Origin: an uncultured Lentisphaeria bacterium
GTDB taxonomy: Bacteria > Verrucomicrobiota > Lentisphaeria > JABSQK01 > CAJWLW01
Length of the DNA: 39,030 nt
Direction of reading: 5' to 3'
Assembly (NCBI GenBank): GCA_913042885.1
Contig: CAJWLW010000011.1
Location: forward strand, 1-39,030
The notes beneath the pieces are model-generated. The model was not told the origin of the DNA. It saw only the letters and a program-made list of their open reading frames with translations, and did not search any database. Positions 17,369-24,745 of the stretch are shown here, in pieces. Numbering within the stretch: the first letter of the stretch is position 1; each line of letters starts with the position of its first letter. Both the position numbers and the translations under genes were made by a program.

Positions 17369-18285
17369 TCCACGTACTCGGGGATCTCAATGTCGACCTG
17401 ATCCTGTCCGGCATGACCGTACCACCGGCGTTCGGCAAGGAGATCATCGGCACCGAGCGCTCCATGGCGCCCGGCGGTTCAACCGCCAACGTCGCAATCA
17501 TCCTCGCGAGCACCAGCGTACCGGTGCGTTTTTTCGGCTGTGTCGGCAATGATTTCTATGGCGATTTCCTGGTGTCGACCCTGCAGTCATACGGCATGAA
17601 CACCGACACTGTCGCACGGACCGATCGCGATCGCACCTGCATCACTGTTTCCCTGACGTACCCGAACGACCGCATGTTCATCACCGATCTCGGTACACTC
17701 AAAAGCAACACGCTGGCTGACTTTCCTGCAGGCTATCTGGCAGACGCGGAACACTTGCATCTCGGCTCTTTTTTTCTGCAGATCGGGTTACGTCCGTCGA
17801 TCGGGCAACTGCTCGAGGACGCTCGGGCCAACGGCATGACCACCTCGCTCGACATGGGCGGTGATCCGGCAGATACGTGGGATATCTCAGACCTGCTCCC
17901 GGCACTTCCCTGTCTCGACTGGTTCGTCCCGAACGCCGACGAAATCACCGGTATCACCGGTTGCAGCACCGTACCGGACGCGCTGGCGGCATTCGATGAG
18001 AATGCCACAGGCATTATTGTCAAGGCTGGCGCCGACGGGGCGTACAGCCGCTGCAACGGGGAAATTCGACATCATCCCGGCACGGTCGTGGAGGTCGTGG
18101 ACACGACAGGCGCGGGCGACTGTTTCAATGCCGGTTTCCTCAGCGCCATCTGCAGCGGCGCCACACTTGACGACGCGGCAAAACGCGGCAATGAATGGGG
18201 CGCCGCAGCGGTGCGATGCCTGGGTCTGCCGATAGCCGACGAGAACCGCCCTGCCCTGTCAAAAAACGCCAACGTCGAACGCTGA
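17365..18285 (+). CDS. PfkB-family carbohydrate kinase
   Basis: A 306-residue ribokinase-fold kinase. The N-terminal family signature is visible as GGSTANVAIILAS followed by GCVGNDFYGDFL, and the C-terminal signature with the catalytic Asp as DTTGAGDCFNAGF. NADEITGITG marks the usual start of the ATP-site half. Family members phosphorylate fructose, tagatose-6-phosphate, 2-keto-3-deoxygluconate, 5-dehydro-2-deoxygluconate or sulfofructose. Between a transaldolase and a SIS isomerase, and with a class II aldolase in the same operon, a ketose-6-phosphate kinase role is plausible but unproven. The ATGA overlap upstream indicates translational coupling. Confidence 0.9.
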   Translation: MIHVLGDLNVDLILSGMTVPPAFGKEIIGTERSMAPGGSTANVAIILASTSVPVRFFGCVGNDFYGDFLVSTLQSYGMNTDTVARTDRDRTCITVSLTYPNDRMFITDLGTLKSNTLADFPAGYLADAEHLHLGSFFLQIGLRPSIGQLLEDARANGMTTSLDMGGDPADTWDISDLLPALPCLDWFVPNADEITGITGCSTVPDALAAFDENATGIIVKAGADGAYSRCNGEIRHHPGTVVEVVDTTGAGDCFNAGFLSAICSGATLDDAAKRGNEWGAAAVRCLGLPIADENRPALSKNANVER

Positions 18286-18313
18286 ACACCGAACCCTGAA
18301 ACCCCAGAACAAC

Positions 18314-19378
18314 ATGCCAGAATCAACTGTCGGCCAACATACCCTTCGTGAAACACGCAATTCGGCAAGCGCCTGGGAAGGGGTCTTTCCGCGCATCGAC
18401 AACCAGGCAGCAGCACTGCAGGAACTGTGGGACGCAGCTGAGGAGATTGTCGTTTCCGGCTGCGGCTCGGGTCTCAATATCGCCCACGCCGTAGCGCCGT
18501 TCTGCCAGCGCTTGTCCGGCAAGACCTGTCGCGCCGTCCACGCGTCCGACCTGATGCTCAACCGCGATGCCTTCCTGAATCCGTCGCGCCGGACACTGGC
18601 GATCACCTACTCGCGGTCCGGCAGCACCTCCGAGAGCGTCAGGGCGCAGCAGGCCGCGGCCGAGGCCGGCGCCGCAACTCTGGCGGTCACCTGTTTCGCT
18701 GACAGCCCAATGGCGCACGCCGCCGACATCGTGCTGGTCCTCGAGGAGGCACACGAGGAGAGTATCACGACGACGCAATCACTGACTGCCATGGTCTTGA
18801 CCGGATATTACCTGGCAGCGGTCTGTACGGGGCGACAGGATATCATCGATGGCTTGCAGTCGCTGCCCGCGCTGGCACGCGACAAGATGGCAGCGTTCGA
18901 AACAACCGGACGCGAACTGAGCGAGGACGCGGCGATCAGCAAATATGCGTTTCTCGGCAGCGGCCCGAACTACGGCCTGGCGCGCGAAGCGCAACTGAAA
19001 ATCAAAGAAACCGTGCTGCTGCCGGTCGACTCGTACGTGACGCTGGACTACCAGCACGGGCCAATCTCGAATGTCGACGATGCGATGCTGGTCACTGTGC
19101 TCATGTCGGATACGGGACAGGCGCACTACCCCGAGTTCGTCCGCAACATCAAGACACTGAAAGGCAAGGTACTGCTGGTCTGCGACCGCGCCACCGACGA
19201 ACTGCGGGCGGCAGCGGATTACGTGATCGAACTGGATACCGGTCTGCCCGACGGCATCCGCGATATTCTGTACATGCCCGCACTGCAGTTCCTGGCCTGC
19301 TACAAGTCCATCGCCGTCGGCCATGATCCGGACAATCCGCATAACCTGCATTATTTTGTGGAGCTGGAAGCGGATTGA
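18314..19378 (+). CDS. Double-SIS-domain sugar isomerase/deaminase (AgaS/FrlB/GlmS-C-like)
   Basis: A 354-residue protein with two SIS phosphosugar-binding domains. The first spans about residues 35-170 (VVSGCGSGLNIAHAV, TYSRSGSTSESVRA). The second spans about residues 205-345 (AFLGSGPNYGLAREAQLKIKE, QHGPISNVDD). No glutaminase domain is present, so it is not GlmS. Relatives include AgaS (galactosamine-6-phosphate deaminase/isomerase) and fructosamine-6-phosphate deglycases such as FrlB. Next to a PfkB kinase and in an operon with a KbaY/GatY-type aldolase, the arrangement recalls aga-type amino-sugar catabolism, although fructosamine breakdown or a simple aldose-ketose isomerase is also possible. 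The gap to the kinase is 28 bases. Confidence 0.85.
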   Translation: MPESTVGQHTLRETRNSASAWEGVFPRIDNQAAALQELWDAAEEIVVSGCGSGLNIAHAVAPFCQRLSGKTCRAVHASDLMLNRDAFLNPSRRTLAITYSRSGSTSESVRAQQAAAEAGAATLAVTCFADSPMAHAADIVLVLEEAHEESITTTQSLTAMVLTGYYLAAVCTGRQDIIDGLQSLPALARDKMAAFETTGRELSEDAAISKYAFLGSGPNYGLAREAQLKIKETVLLPVDSYVTLDYQHGPISNVDDAMLVTVLMSDTGQAHYPEFVRNIKTLKGKVLLVCDRATDELRAAADYVIELDTGLPDGIRDILYMPALQFLACYKSIAVGHDPDNPHNLHYFVELEAD

Positions 19379-19445
19379 GAGGAATGGGAGTTGGACAGAC
19401 TGATAAAGACCAATGCAGAAACATTAAACTGATCGAGGGCCATTC

Positions 19446-20222
19446 ATGGAAATTTCATTGAACAACCGAGTCGCGCTGGTCACGGGCGCAGCTCAGGGCA
19501 TCGGCGAAGGGATCGCAATGGTTCTGGCGCGCGCCGGCGCCGACGTCATCGTTGTCGATATACAGTCCGAGGGTGGACAGGCGACAGCGGATGCCATAGC
19601 CGCACTCGGGCGCCGCGGCTTATTCGTGGAAACGGACCTTGCAGATCCGAATGCAGTCAGCGCAATGATGGCGCAGGTGACGGCGGAGTTTGGCGCTCTG
19701 GATATCGTCGTCAACAATGCCGCCGTCGAATACTTCACGAACATGGAAGAGACGACGCTGGAGCAATGGGACCACACGCACCATGTCGGACTGCGGGGGT
19801 TGTTCCTGACGATTCAGTCAGCCTTGCCGTTGCTCAGGAAATCCGAGAACGCAGCGGTTTTCAATATCGCCAGCGTCCATGCCACGGCGACGATTCCGGA
19901 CCTGGGCGCATATGCGGCGGTCAAGGGCGGCATCGTGGCGATGACCCGCAGCATGGCGCAGGACCTCGGGCGCGAGGGTGTTCGGGTGGTCGCGGTCAGC
20001 CCGGGATTCATCTTTGCCGGCATGACACAGGTGTGGCTCGATTCACAGGAAGACCGCCAGACGACACTGGACCGGATCAACGAGATGCACCCAAGCGGCC
20101 GCATCGGGACGCCGGAAGACATCGGCAACTTCATCGCCTTCGCCAGTACCGAACTGGGCAGCTTCATCAACGGCGTGGAGATCGTGATTGACGGCGGCCT
20201 GACGTCGATGCTGCATCACTGA
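19446..20222 (+). CDS. Short-chain dehydrogenase/reductase (glucose-1-dehydrogenase-like)
   Basis: A 258-residue classical SDR. It shows the cofactor loop VTGAAQGIGEGIA, VVDIQ after beta-2 (the Asp favours NAD over NADP), NNAAVEYF, the catalytic Ser in NIASVHATA, YxxxK in AYAAVKGGI, and the C-terminal INGVEIVIDGGL. It has a GAGGG ribosome-binding site before the ATG. Likely substrates are sugar or polyol hydroxyls. It may oxidise or reduce the aldehyde or ketose made in this operon. The downstream 237-base gap suggests that the following PhyH-SDR pair could have its own promoter. Confidence 0.88.
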   Translation: MEISLNNRVALVTGAAQGIGEGIAMVLARAGADVIVVDIQSEGGQATADAIAALGRRGLFVETDLADPNAVSAMMAQVTAEFGALDIVVNNAAVEYFTNMEETTLEQWDHTHHVGLRGLFLTIQSALPLLRKSENAAVFNIASVHATATIPDLGAYAAVKGGIVAMTRSMAQDLGREGVRVVAVSPGFIFAGMTQVWLDSQEDRQTTLDRINEMHPSGRIGTPEDIGNFIAFASTELGSFINGVEIVIDGGLTSMLHH

Positions 20223-20227
20223 CGCCT

Positions 20228-20314
20228 TCAAAAGATTCCCGGGCTCACCTTTTCTCCTCGTGCCTGGCCTGCGTGAATGCAGCGTACAACTTCGTAATCG
20301 TCGGCGACAGTCAT
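20228..20314 (-). CDS. Candidate 28-residue small ORF with strong ribosome-binding site
   Basis: Inside the gap between two plus-strand genes, the minus strand carries GGAGGAGA (20321-20328) six bases before an ATG that opens a 28-codon frame (MTVADDYEVV...) ended by TGA. The Shine-Dalgarno match is better than for most genes here. There is no homology I recognise, and chance is a real possibility. Confidence 0.2.
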   Translation of the reverse strand: MTVADDYEVVRCIHAGQARGEKVSPGIF

Positions 20315-20372
20315 AGCGTCTCTCCTCCATTACCCCTGGGAGCAGCGGTGCGAGTCGATTCGTAAATCGGAC

Positions 20373-20397
20373 ACTTGATCTGGCCGAACATTCAAGT
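20373..20397. promoter_or_regulatory. Inverted repeat upstream of PhyH gene, possible operator
   Basis: ACTTGA (20373-20378) and TCAAGT (20392-20397) are inverted copies spaced by 13 bases, in the AT-rich part of the gap about 65 bases before the dioxygenase start. The geometry suits a dimeric regulator, but six-base arms occur often by chance. Confidence 0.25.
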
Positions 20398-20459
20398 ATC
20401 ATTTATACAGCGTTTGACCTTCACGAACAACCAGTATTCACCCTGGAAAAAAGAATCCC

Positions 20460-21311
20460 ATGAACGTCCCGGAGATGGATGCCTACCATTTCGATCTACT
20501 CGGATATGTGCGTATGGAAGGCGCCCTCAACGCAGATGAAGTTGCCGCTCTCAACGGCTGTATCGACGCCATTCCACCGCTCGAACCCGGCCAATGGTAC
20601 GGCTACGTGCACGGGCACAAATTCGAACCAAAAGACGGCATCAACTACCAGCAGATCTACGAGGCCGGTGAACCGTTCGAAGCGCTGATCGATCACCCCG
20701 CTTGGATCGAACACGTCAAACTGTTCGTCGGTGGCGCCGGGACGTTCGACTACATGAAGGGCCCGTTGTTCATCGACGAAGTATTCGCCAATCTGCGCGG
20801 GCCCGGCCACGCGATCGGCATGCACTCCGGCGCCGACTGCCACATCAAGCGCAACCAGTACCGCTACAGGAACGGCAACTTCATGGTCTGCCAGGTAAAC
20901 GTGCTGATCGCCCTCACGGATATCAAGCCGGGCGACGGCGGTACAGTGATCATCCCGGCCAGCCACAAGCAGAACTTGGCGCACCCGTTGATGGGCAAGC
21001 ACATCATGGGCAGTGAATTCTGCAGCGGCGACGCAATGCCGCTCAGTGAGGAGATTTTCATGAAAGCCGGCGACGCGATTGTCTTCGCCGACACCATCTG
21101 TCACGGCTCGGCCAGACGGGTGAACGAGGGGCAGCGCCGCATTGTCGTCCAGCGCTACGGCCCGAGCTGGGGCTTCTTCCGGCACGGCTACCGACCGTCG
21201 AAGGAGCTGCTGGAACGCCTGACGCCGGAACGCCGGCAAATCGTCTGGCCGCACGACGTCCTGGCCCGCGAACCAAACCTCAAGGACGATATTCCACCGG
21301 CTGATGCCTGA
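20460..21311 (+). CDS. PhyH-family oxygenase-like protein with HxG in place of HxD
   Basis: A 283-residue PhyH-family protein. It opens with the family helix (YHFDLLGYVRMEGALNADEV). The core strand is VLIALTDIKPGDGGTVIIP followed by ASHKQNL, the distal-His strand is FADTICHGSARRVN, and an Arg pair in QRRIVVQRYGP may bind 2-oxoglutarate. At the proximal iron-binding position the sequence reads IGMHSGADCH, so the usual HxD carboxylate is replaced by Gly, as in the many HGG-type PhyH proteins of PVC bacteria. The Asp four residues on could substitute. Role unknown. It is followed after 17 bases by an SDR with a good ribosome-binding site, so these two are probably a couplet. Confidence 0.8.
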   Translation: MNVPEMDAYHFDLLGYVRMEGALNADEVAALNGCIDAIPPLEPGQWYGYVHGHKFEPKDGINYQQIYEAGEPFEALIDHPAWIEHVKLFVGGAGTFDYMKGPLFIDEVFANLRGPGHAIGMHSGADCHIKRNQYRYRNGNFMVCQVNVLIALTDIKPGDGGTVIIPASHKQNLAHPLMGKHIMGSEFCSGDAMPLSEEIFMKAGDAIVFADTICHGSARRVNEGQRRIVVQRYGPSWGFFRHGYRPSKELLERLTPERRQIVWPHDVLAREPNLKDDIPPADA

Positions 21312-21328
21312 GGAGCCTGCAAGACCAT

Positions 21329-22135
21329 ATGCCGATCCAAACTGCACTATTTGATCTGACCGGCAAGGGCGCGCTGGTCACCGGCGGCGCCACTGGGATC
21401 GGGCGGGCGCTCACTGCCGGCCTCGCCGCGCACGGCGCGCGCGTGCTCATCGGCTCGCGCCGGGCTGAGCTGGTCGAGCAGGCCGCCACCGAGCTCAACG
21501 CCGACTTCAACGAACCACGGGTCTTCGGCACTCGGCTGGACGTTACCGACAACGACAGTGTCGAAGCTGCCGTGCACACCGCTACCGAGCGCCTCGACAG
21601 CCTGGACATCCTGATCAACTGCGCCGGTATCCAGCTGCGCAAACCGGCAATCGATCTGACGCCGGAAGAGTTCAATCACATGTACGACGTTCACGCGACC
21701 GGTTCGCTGCGCTGTGCACAGGCCGCTGCGCGTATATTCATTCCGCAGGGCAGCGGCTGCATCATCAATGTCGCATCGGTCTGTTCGTTCGTGGATAATA
21801 TCGAGGTGTCGGCGTACGCAGCAGCGAAAAGCGCCGTCCTCGGCCTGACCCGCAGCCTCGCCAATGAATGGGTGAAGCACGGCGTACGCACCAACGCCAT
21901 AGCACCCGGCTTCGTGGTGACCGACCTGAACCGCCAGAACCTGGTGGGCACCGACCGCGGCCGCCGCATCCTCGAGCGGACGCCGGCCGCGCGCTTCGGC
22001 CAGGCGTCGGAGATGGCCGGCACCGCCGTCTACCTGGCGAGCCCGGCAGCGGCGTTCGTCAATGGCCAGACAATCGTCGTGGACGGCGGCTTCCTGGCCT
22101 GCGGTTTTACCGACAGCGTTGCGGGTGAACAGTAG
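21329..22135 (+). CDS. Short-chain dehydrogenase/reductase (gluconate-5-dehydrogenase-like)
   Basis: A 268-residue classical SDR preceded by GAGGAGCC. Signatures: FDLTGKGALVTGGATGIG, GSRRAEL after beta-2 (Arg residues favour NADP), NCAGIQLRKP, catalytic Ser in NVASVCSF, YxxxK in AYAAAKSAV, NAIAPGFVVTDLN and FVNGQTIVVDGG. The FDLTGK opening and overall pattern resemble gluconate 5-dehydrogenase and 2-deoxy-D-gluconate 3-dehydrogenase, which interconvert ketogluconates. It is the last gene of the plus-strand run and converges on the KARI-like gene. An inverted repeat lies just after its stop. Confidence 0.87.
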   Translation: MPIQTALFDLTGKGALVTGGATGIGRALTAGLAAHGARVLIGSRRAELVEQAATELNADFNEPRVFGTRLDVTDNDSVEAAVHTATERLDSLDILINCAGIQLRKPAIDLTPEEFNHMYDVHATGSLRCAQAAARIFIPQGSGCIINVASVCSFVDNIEVSAYAAAKSAVLGLTRSLANEWVKHGVRTNAIAPGFVVTDLNRQNLVGTDRGRRILERTPAARFGQASEMAGTAVYLASPAAAFVNGQTIVVDGGFLACGFTDSVAGEQ

Positions 22136-22169
22136 AACGGATCTCCGTGTCCGTTCGTGACGATCCGTT
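22136..22169. terminator. Hairpin between convergent genes
   Basis: AACGGATC (22136-22143) and GATCCGTT (22162-22169) are perfectly complementary and lie in the 47-base gap between the SDR stop and the KARI-like stop. There is no T-tract, so efficient intrinsic termination is uncertain; a bidirectional stabilising hairpin is also possible. Confidence 0.35.
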
Positions 22170-22182
22170 CACCTCGCCCGCA

Positions 22183-23175
22183 TTATCCTTTCGTCGCCTG
22201 CACGCTGGCGATGACACCCTCCTCCGCCTTGCTCATCGGGTGCGACAGCGCCGCTTCGGTCAATTCCGCCAGGCGCGCCGCCCCGCCCGCCTGCTCATCG
22301 CTCCATTCCTTGACGAAGGCACCCTCGCGAATGTCCCGCATGAAAAGCTCCTTGCCCTTGGCCCGCATCTCATCGGAGATCAGTTCCGGCCCGCGCGACA
22401 ACGTGCCGTACTGGCTGGTCGTGGAGTGATGCGTCATCTGCTTGAAGAAGCCGTTGCGCGTCATCGCCGTGACAATTTCTGCCATCTCACCGGAGGCGTA
22501 CAGTTCCATGACCATCAGCTCCGGACTGAACCCGACTTCGACACCGAGCTCGAAGCAGGTAAGGATCCAGCGTGTGAAGCCCGACCAGATTACCTGCTCG
22601 GCAAAGAGGTCCAGTTCGGCCTCTTCACGCAAGCTCGATTCGAAAACGCCGCCGCGTGTCAAGCCGATACCTTTGCAAAGTGCCAGGGTCAGGTCGCGGG
22701 CATTGCCCGTGGCATCCTGGTGCACGGCGAACTGGGCCAGCGCGCCGCTGCCCGCTTCGAACAGATTGCGCACCATGTGGCCGGTCATGCGCGGCGCCAC
22801 CATCAGCACGTCGACGTCGAGAGACGGCGTGACCAGGTTGTAGCCGACATTGTAACCGCTCGCCCACACCAACGCATTGCCGGGCTCGACACCCGGTGCA
22901 ATCTGTTCATCCCAGATCACCGGCTGCGATTCGTCGGTAGTGAGCACCAGCAGGCAGTCCCCCGCCCTGGCGGCGTCGGCTATCGGCATCGGCTTGAACC
23001 CGTCCTCGGCGGCACGGTCCTTGTATGAGTCCTCCTGATTGCCAACGATGACCTCGACACCGTTGTCCCGCAGATTGAGCGCCTGGGCCCGTCCCTGATT
23101 GCCGTAGCCGAGGACGGCTACGGTCTTGCCACTGAGCGCATCCATCGATACGTCGTGATCTTTGATGAGTTCCAT
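22183..23175 (-). CDS. Divergent ketol-acid reductoisomerase-like protein
   Basis: A 330-residue protein with the length and two-domain plan of class I KARI (IlvC). The N-terminal NADP domain reads VAVLGYGNQGRAQALNLRD. The knotted C-terminal domain keeps the Mg ligands in ELDLFAEQV and in MVMELYASGEMAEIV, and the Ser in HSTTSQYG. Two otherwise conserved catalytic positions differ: the HGFNI His is Ser in ASGYNVGY, and the APKGPGH Lys is Arg in VAPRMTGH. No ilvB, ilvN or ilvD lies nearby. It may therefore be a paralogue acting on another ketol acid or sugar acid. The gene has a purine-rich ribosome-binding site and is convergent with the operon end. Confidence 0.75.
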   Translation of the reverse strand: MELIKDHDVSMDALSGKTVAVLGYGNQGRAQALNLRDNGVEVIVGNQEDSYKDRAAEDGFKPMPIADAARAGDCLLVLTTDESQPVIWDEQIAPGVEPGNALVWASGYNVGYNLVTPSLDVDVLMVAPRMTGHMVRNLFEAGSGALAQFAVHQDATGNARDLTLALCKGIGLTRGGVFESSLREEAELDLFAEQVIWSGFTRWILTCFELGVEVGFSPELMVMELYASGEMAEIVTAMTRNGFFKQMTHHSTTSQYGTLSRGPELISDEMRAKGKELFMRDIREGAFVKEWSDEQAGGAARLAELTEAALSHPMSKAEEGVIASVQATKG

Positions 23176-23350
23176 TGTCTTCCCGTCCTCTGATGTGGGT
23201 GGAGAAATTCGCAGCTAATCCTGATTACATGGCAGAGCTACAACATGCCGCACGAACCTGTGGGCGTCCAATCAGAACGCACCGCCCCTTGCATTTGAAT
23301 GCGGCGATCTTACCTTGCCGGTCACCACCATCGATCGGCTCCGATCGCCG

Positions 23351-24586
23351 ATGAAAAATCCACACTTGAGTCGACAAAAAATGCAAGCAGTCCCTATTTG
23401 CCGACCCGTGACCATTGACAGCACCCGCACCGGTGAGCGCTGGTTCCCCCGCCTTCACCGCCACACCGATGACAGCCTGCTGCTCTATACGTCACACGGG
23501 AACGACGCCGCATTTTCACCGGGGCAACGCATCCGGTCCGTAGACAACGGCCAAACCTGGAGTGAGCCGGTCGCCAACGTCCCGCGCTCCGTCTGGCAGC
23601 ACAGTTTCGACGACGGCGAGTTGTACGAGCTCGATGAAGTAGGCGTTGTGGATCCGAATACGCCCGATACCGCCGTCTACTGGGGTGCCCGGAGTTTTCC
23701 CGGAAAGATGGTCGACGAACCGCAGCCGGAATTCGTCCGCATCCATCTGCCACAGGTGGCGCACGGACCGTTGCAAAGCCACATCTCGGGATACCCGATG
23801 CATCCGTGGCGGGAAATCTGGAACACGTTGTTCGGCCGCATCGACATGACCGGCGACGAAATTCAGATCGCCAGCTTCTGCATCACCGCCGGTGTGGAGA
23901 TTGACGATCGCCTGGTAGCGCTGGGCTATGGCATCGACAACACCAGCGAGTCAGACAGATGCAGTGTCTGGACAATGGCATCGGACGACCGCGGCAGGAC
24001 CTGGGAGACGATCGGGGCCGCAGTCACCGGCGATGCCATGGAAGCGTCGCCGTGCGAAGCGGACCTGGTCCAGCTAAAGGATGGAAGACTGTACAGCGTC
24101 ATGCGTGTTGACGGACCGCCGGATGTATGCAAAGCATGGCTCTATCACATGTGGTCAGAAAACGACGGCAAGACGTGGAGCAAACCGGAGCCTATGTCAC
24201 TCGCAGACGATACCCAACACCAGCCACACAGCGTCTGGCCGCGCTTGCGCATCATGGAAGACGGCACCCTGGTCGTGATCTACGGCCGCCCCGGCAAACA
24301 CCTGATCTGCGATCCCAGCGGTACCGGCACCCAATGGCAGGGGCGTTTCGACCTGACCGCCTACGAGAAGGAAACCCAGACCCTCATGGGCGTGCCGGAA
24401 GAGCTGCAAATCCGCCGACGGCTTCCCGGCCTGCGCGAAGACGACTCCAGCGATTACCTGGCGATCGAGACCGTCGGGCCGCGTGAACTGATCGTTGTGT
24501 ACGACGCCCAGAACTATGTCGAGAACTGGAACGCCAGGCCGGTGTCTTCGGCGCTGCGGATGTTGCGTGTACGGCTGGAAGACTGA
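23351..24586 (+). CDS. Sialidase-like (BNR/Asp-box) six-bladed beta-propeller protein
   Basis: About 411 residues from the ATG at 23351. An in-frame TTG at 23315 and ATG at 23381 are alternatives, and no start has a clear ribosome-binding site. Three Asp-box turns are visible: SVDNGQTWSEP, SDDRGRTWETI and SENDGKTWSKP. An N-terminal RWFPRLHRH strand resembles the sialidase FRIP/arginine region. No signal peptide is seen, so it appears cytoplasmic. Family members include exo-sialidases and many uncharacterised glycan-active or lectin-like propellers; catalytic residues cannot be confirmed by eye. It lies 159 bases before the two GH32 genes on the same strand and may be co-transcribed with them. 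Confidence 0.75.
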   Translation: MKNPHLSRQKMQAVPICRPVTIDSTRTGERWFPRLHRHTDDSLLLYTSHGNDAAFSPGQRIRSVDNGQTWSEPVANVPRSVWQHSFDDGELYELDEVGVVDPNTPDTAVYWGARSFPGKMVDEPQPEFVRIHLPQVAHGPLQSHISGYPMHPWREIWNTLFGRIDMTGDEIQIASFCITAGVEIDDRLVALGYGIDNTSESDRCSVWTMASDDRGRTWETIGAAVTGDAMEASPCEADLVQLKDGRLYSVMRVDGPPDVCKAWLYHMWSENDGKTWSKPEPMSLADDTQHQPHSVWPRLRIMEDGTLVVIYGRPGKHLICDPSGTGTQWQGRFDLTAYEKETQTLMGVPEELQIRRRLPGLREDDSSDYLAIETVGPRELIVVYDAQNYVENWNARPVSSALRMLRVRLED

Positions 24587-24745
24587 ATCAATCCCGTCCA
24601 TAGATGTCGACGGTCGATGTTCAGCTTGCGACAGCAGCCGCACCTGGTTTGAATTCGACGAACCGCTGCATTAGGCTGAGCATCGCTCACTGCCCGGAGG
24701 CAGTCACCCGTTCCACTGAGTTCTCACCCCGGTTGTGAAAGGCCA

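Noticed and set aside
18314..19378. GlmS (glucosamine-6-phosphate synthase)
   Set aside because: The N-terminal glutaminase domain with its catalytic Cys is absent; only the two SIS domains are present.
22147..23028. Plus-strand open frame of 293 codons
   Set aside because: It is the reverse of the KARI-like gene; His/Arg/Gln-rich shadow composition.
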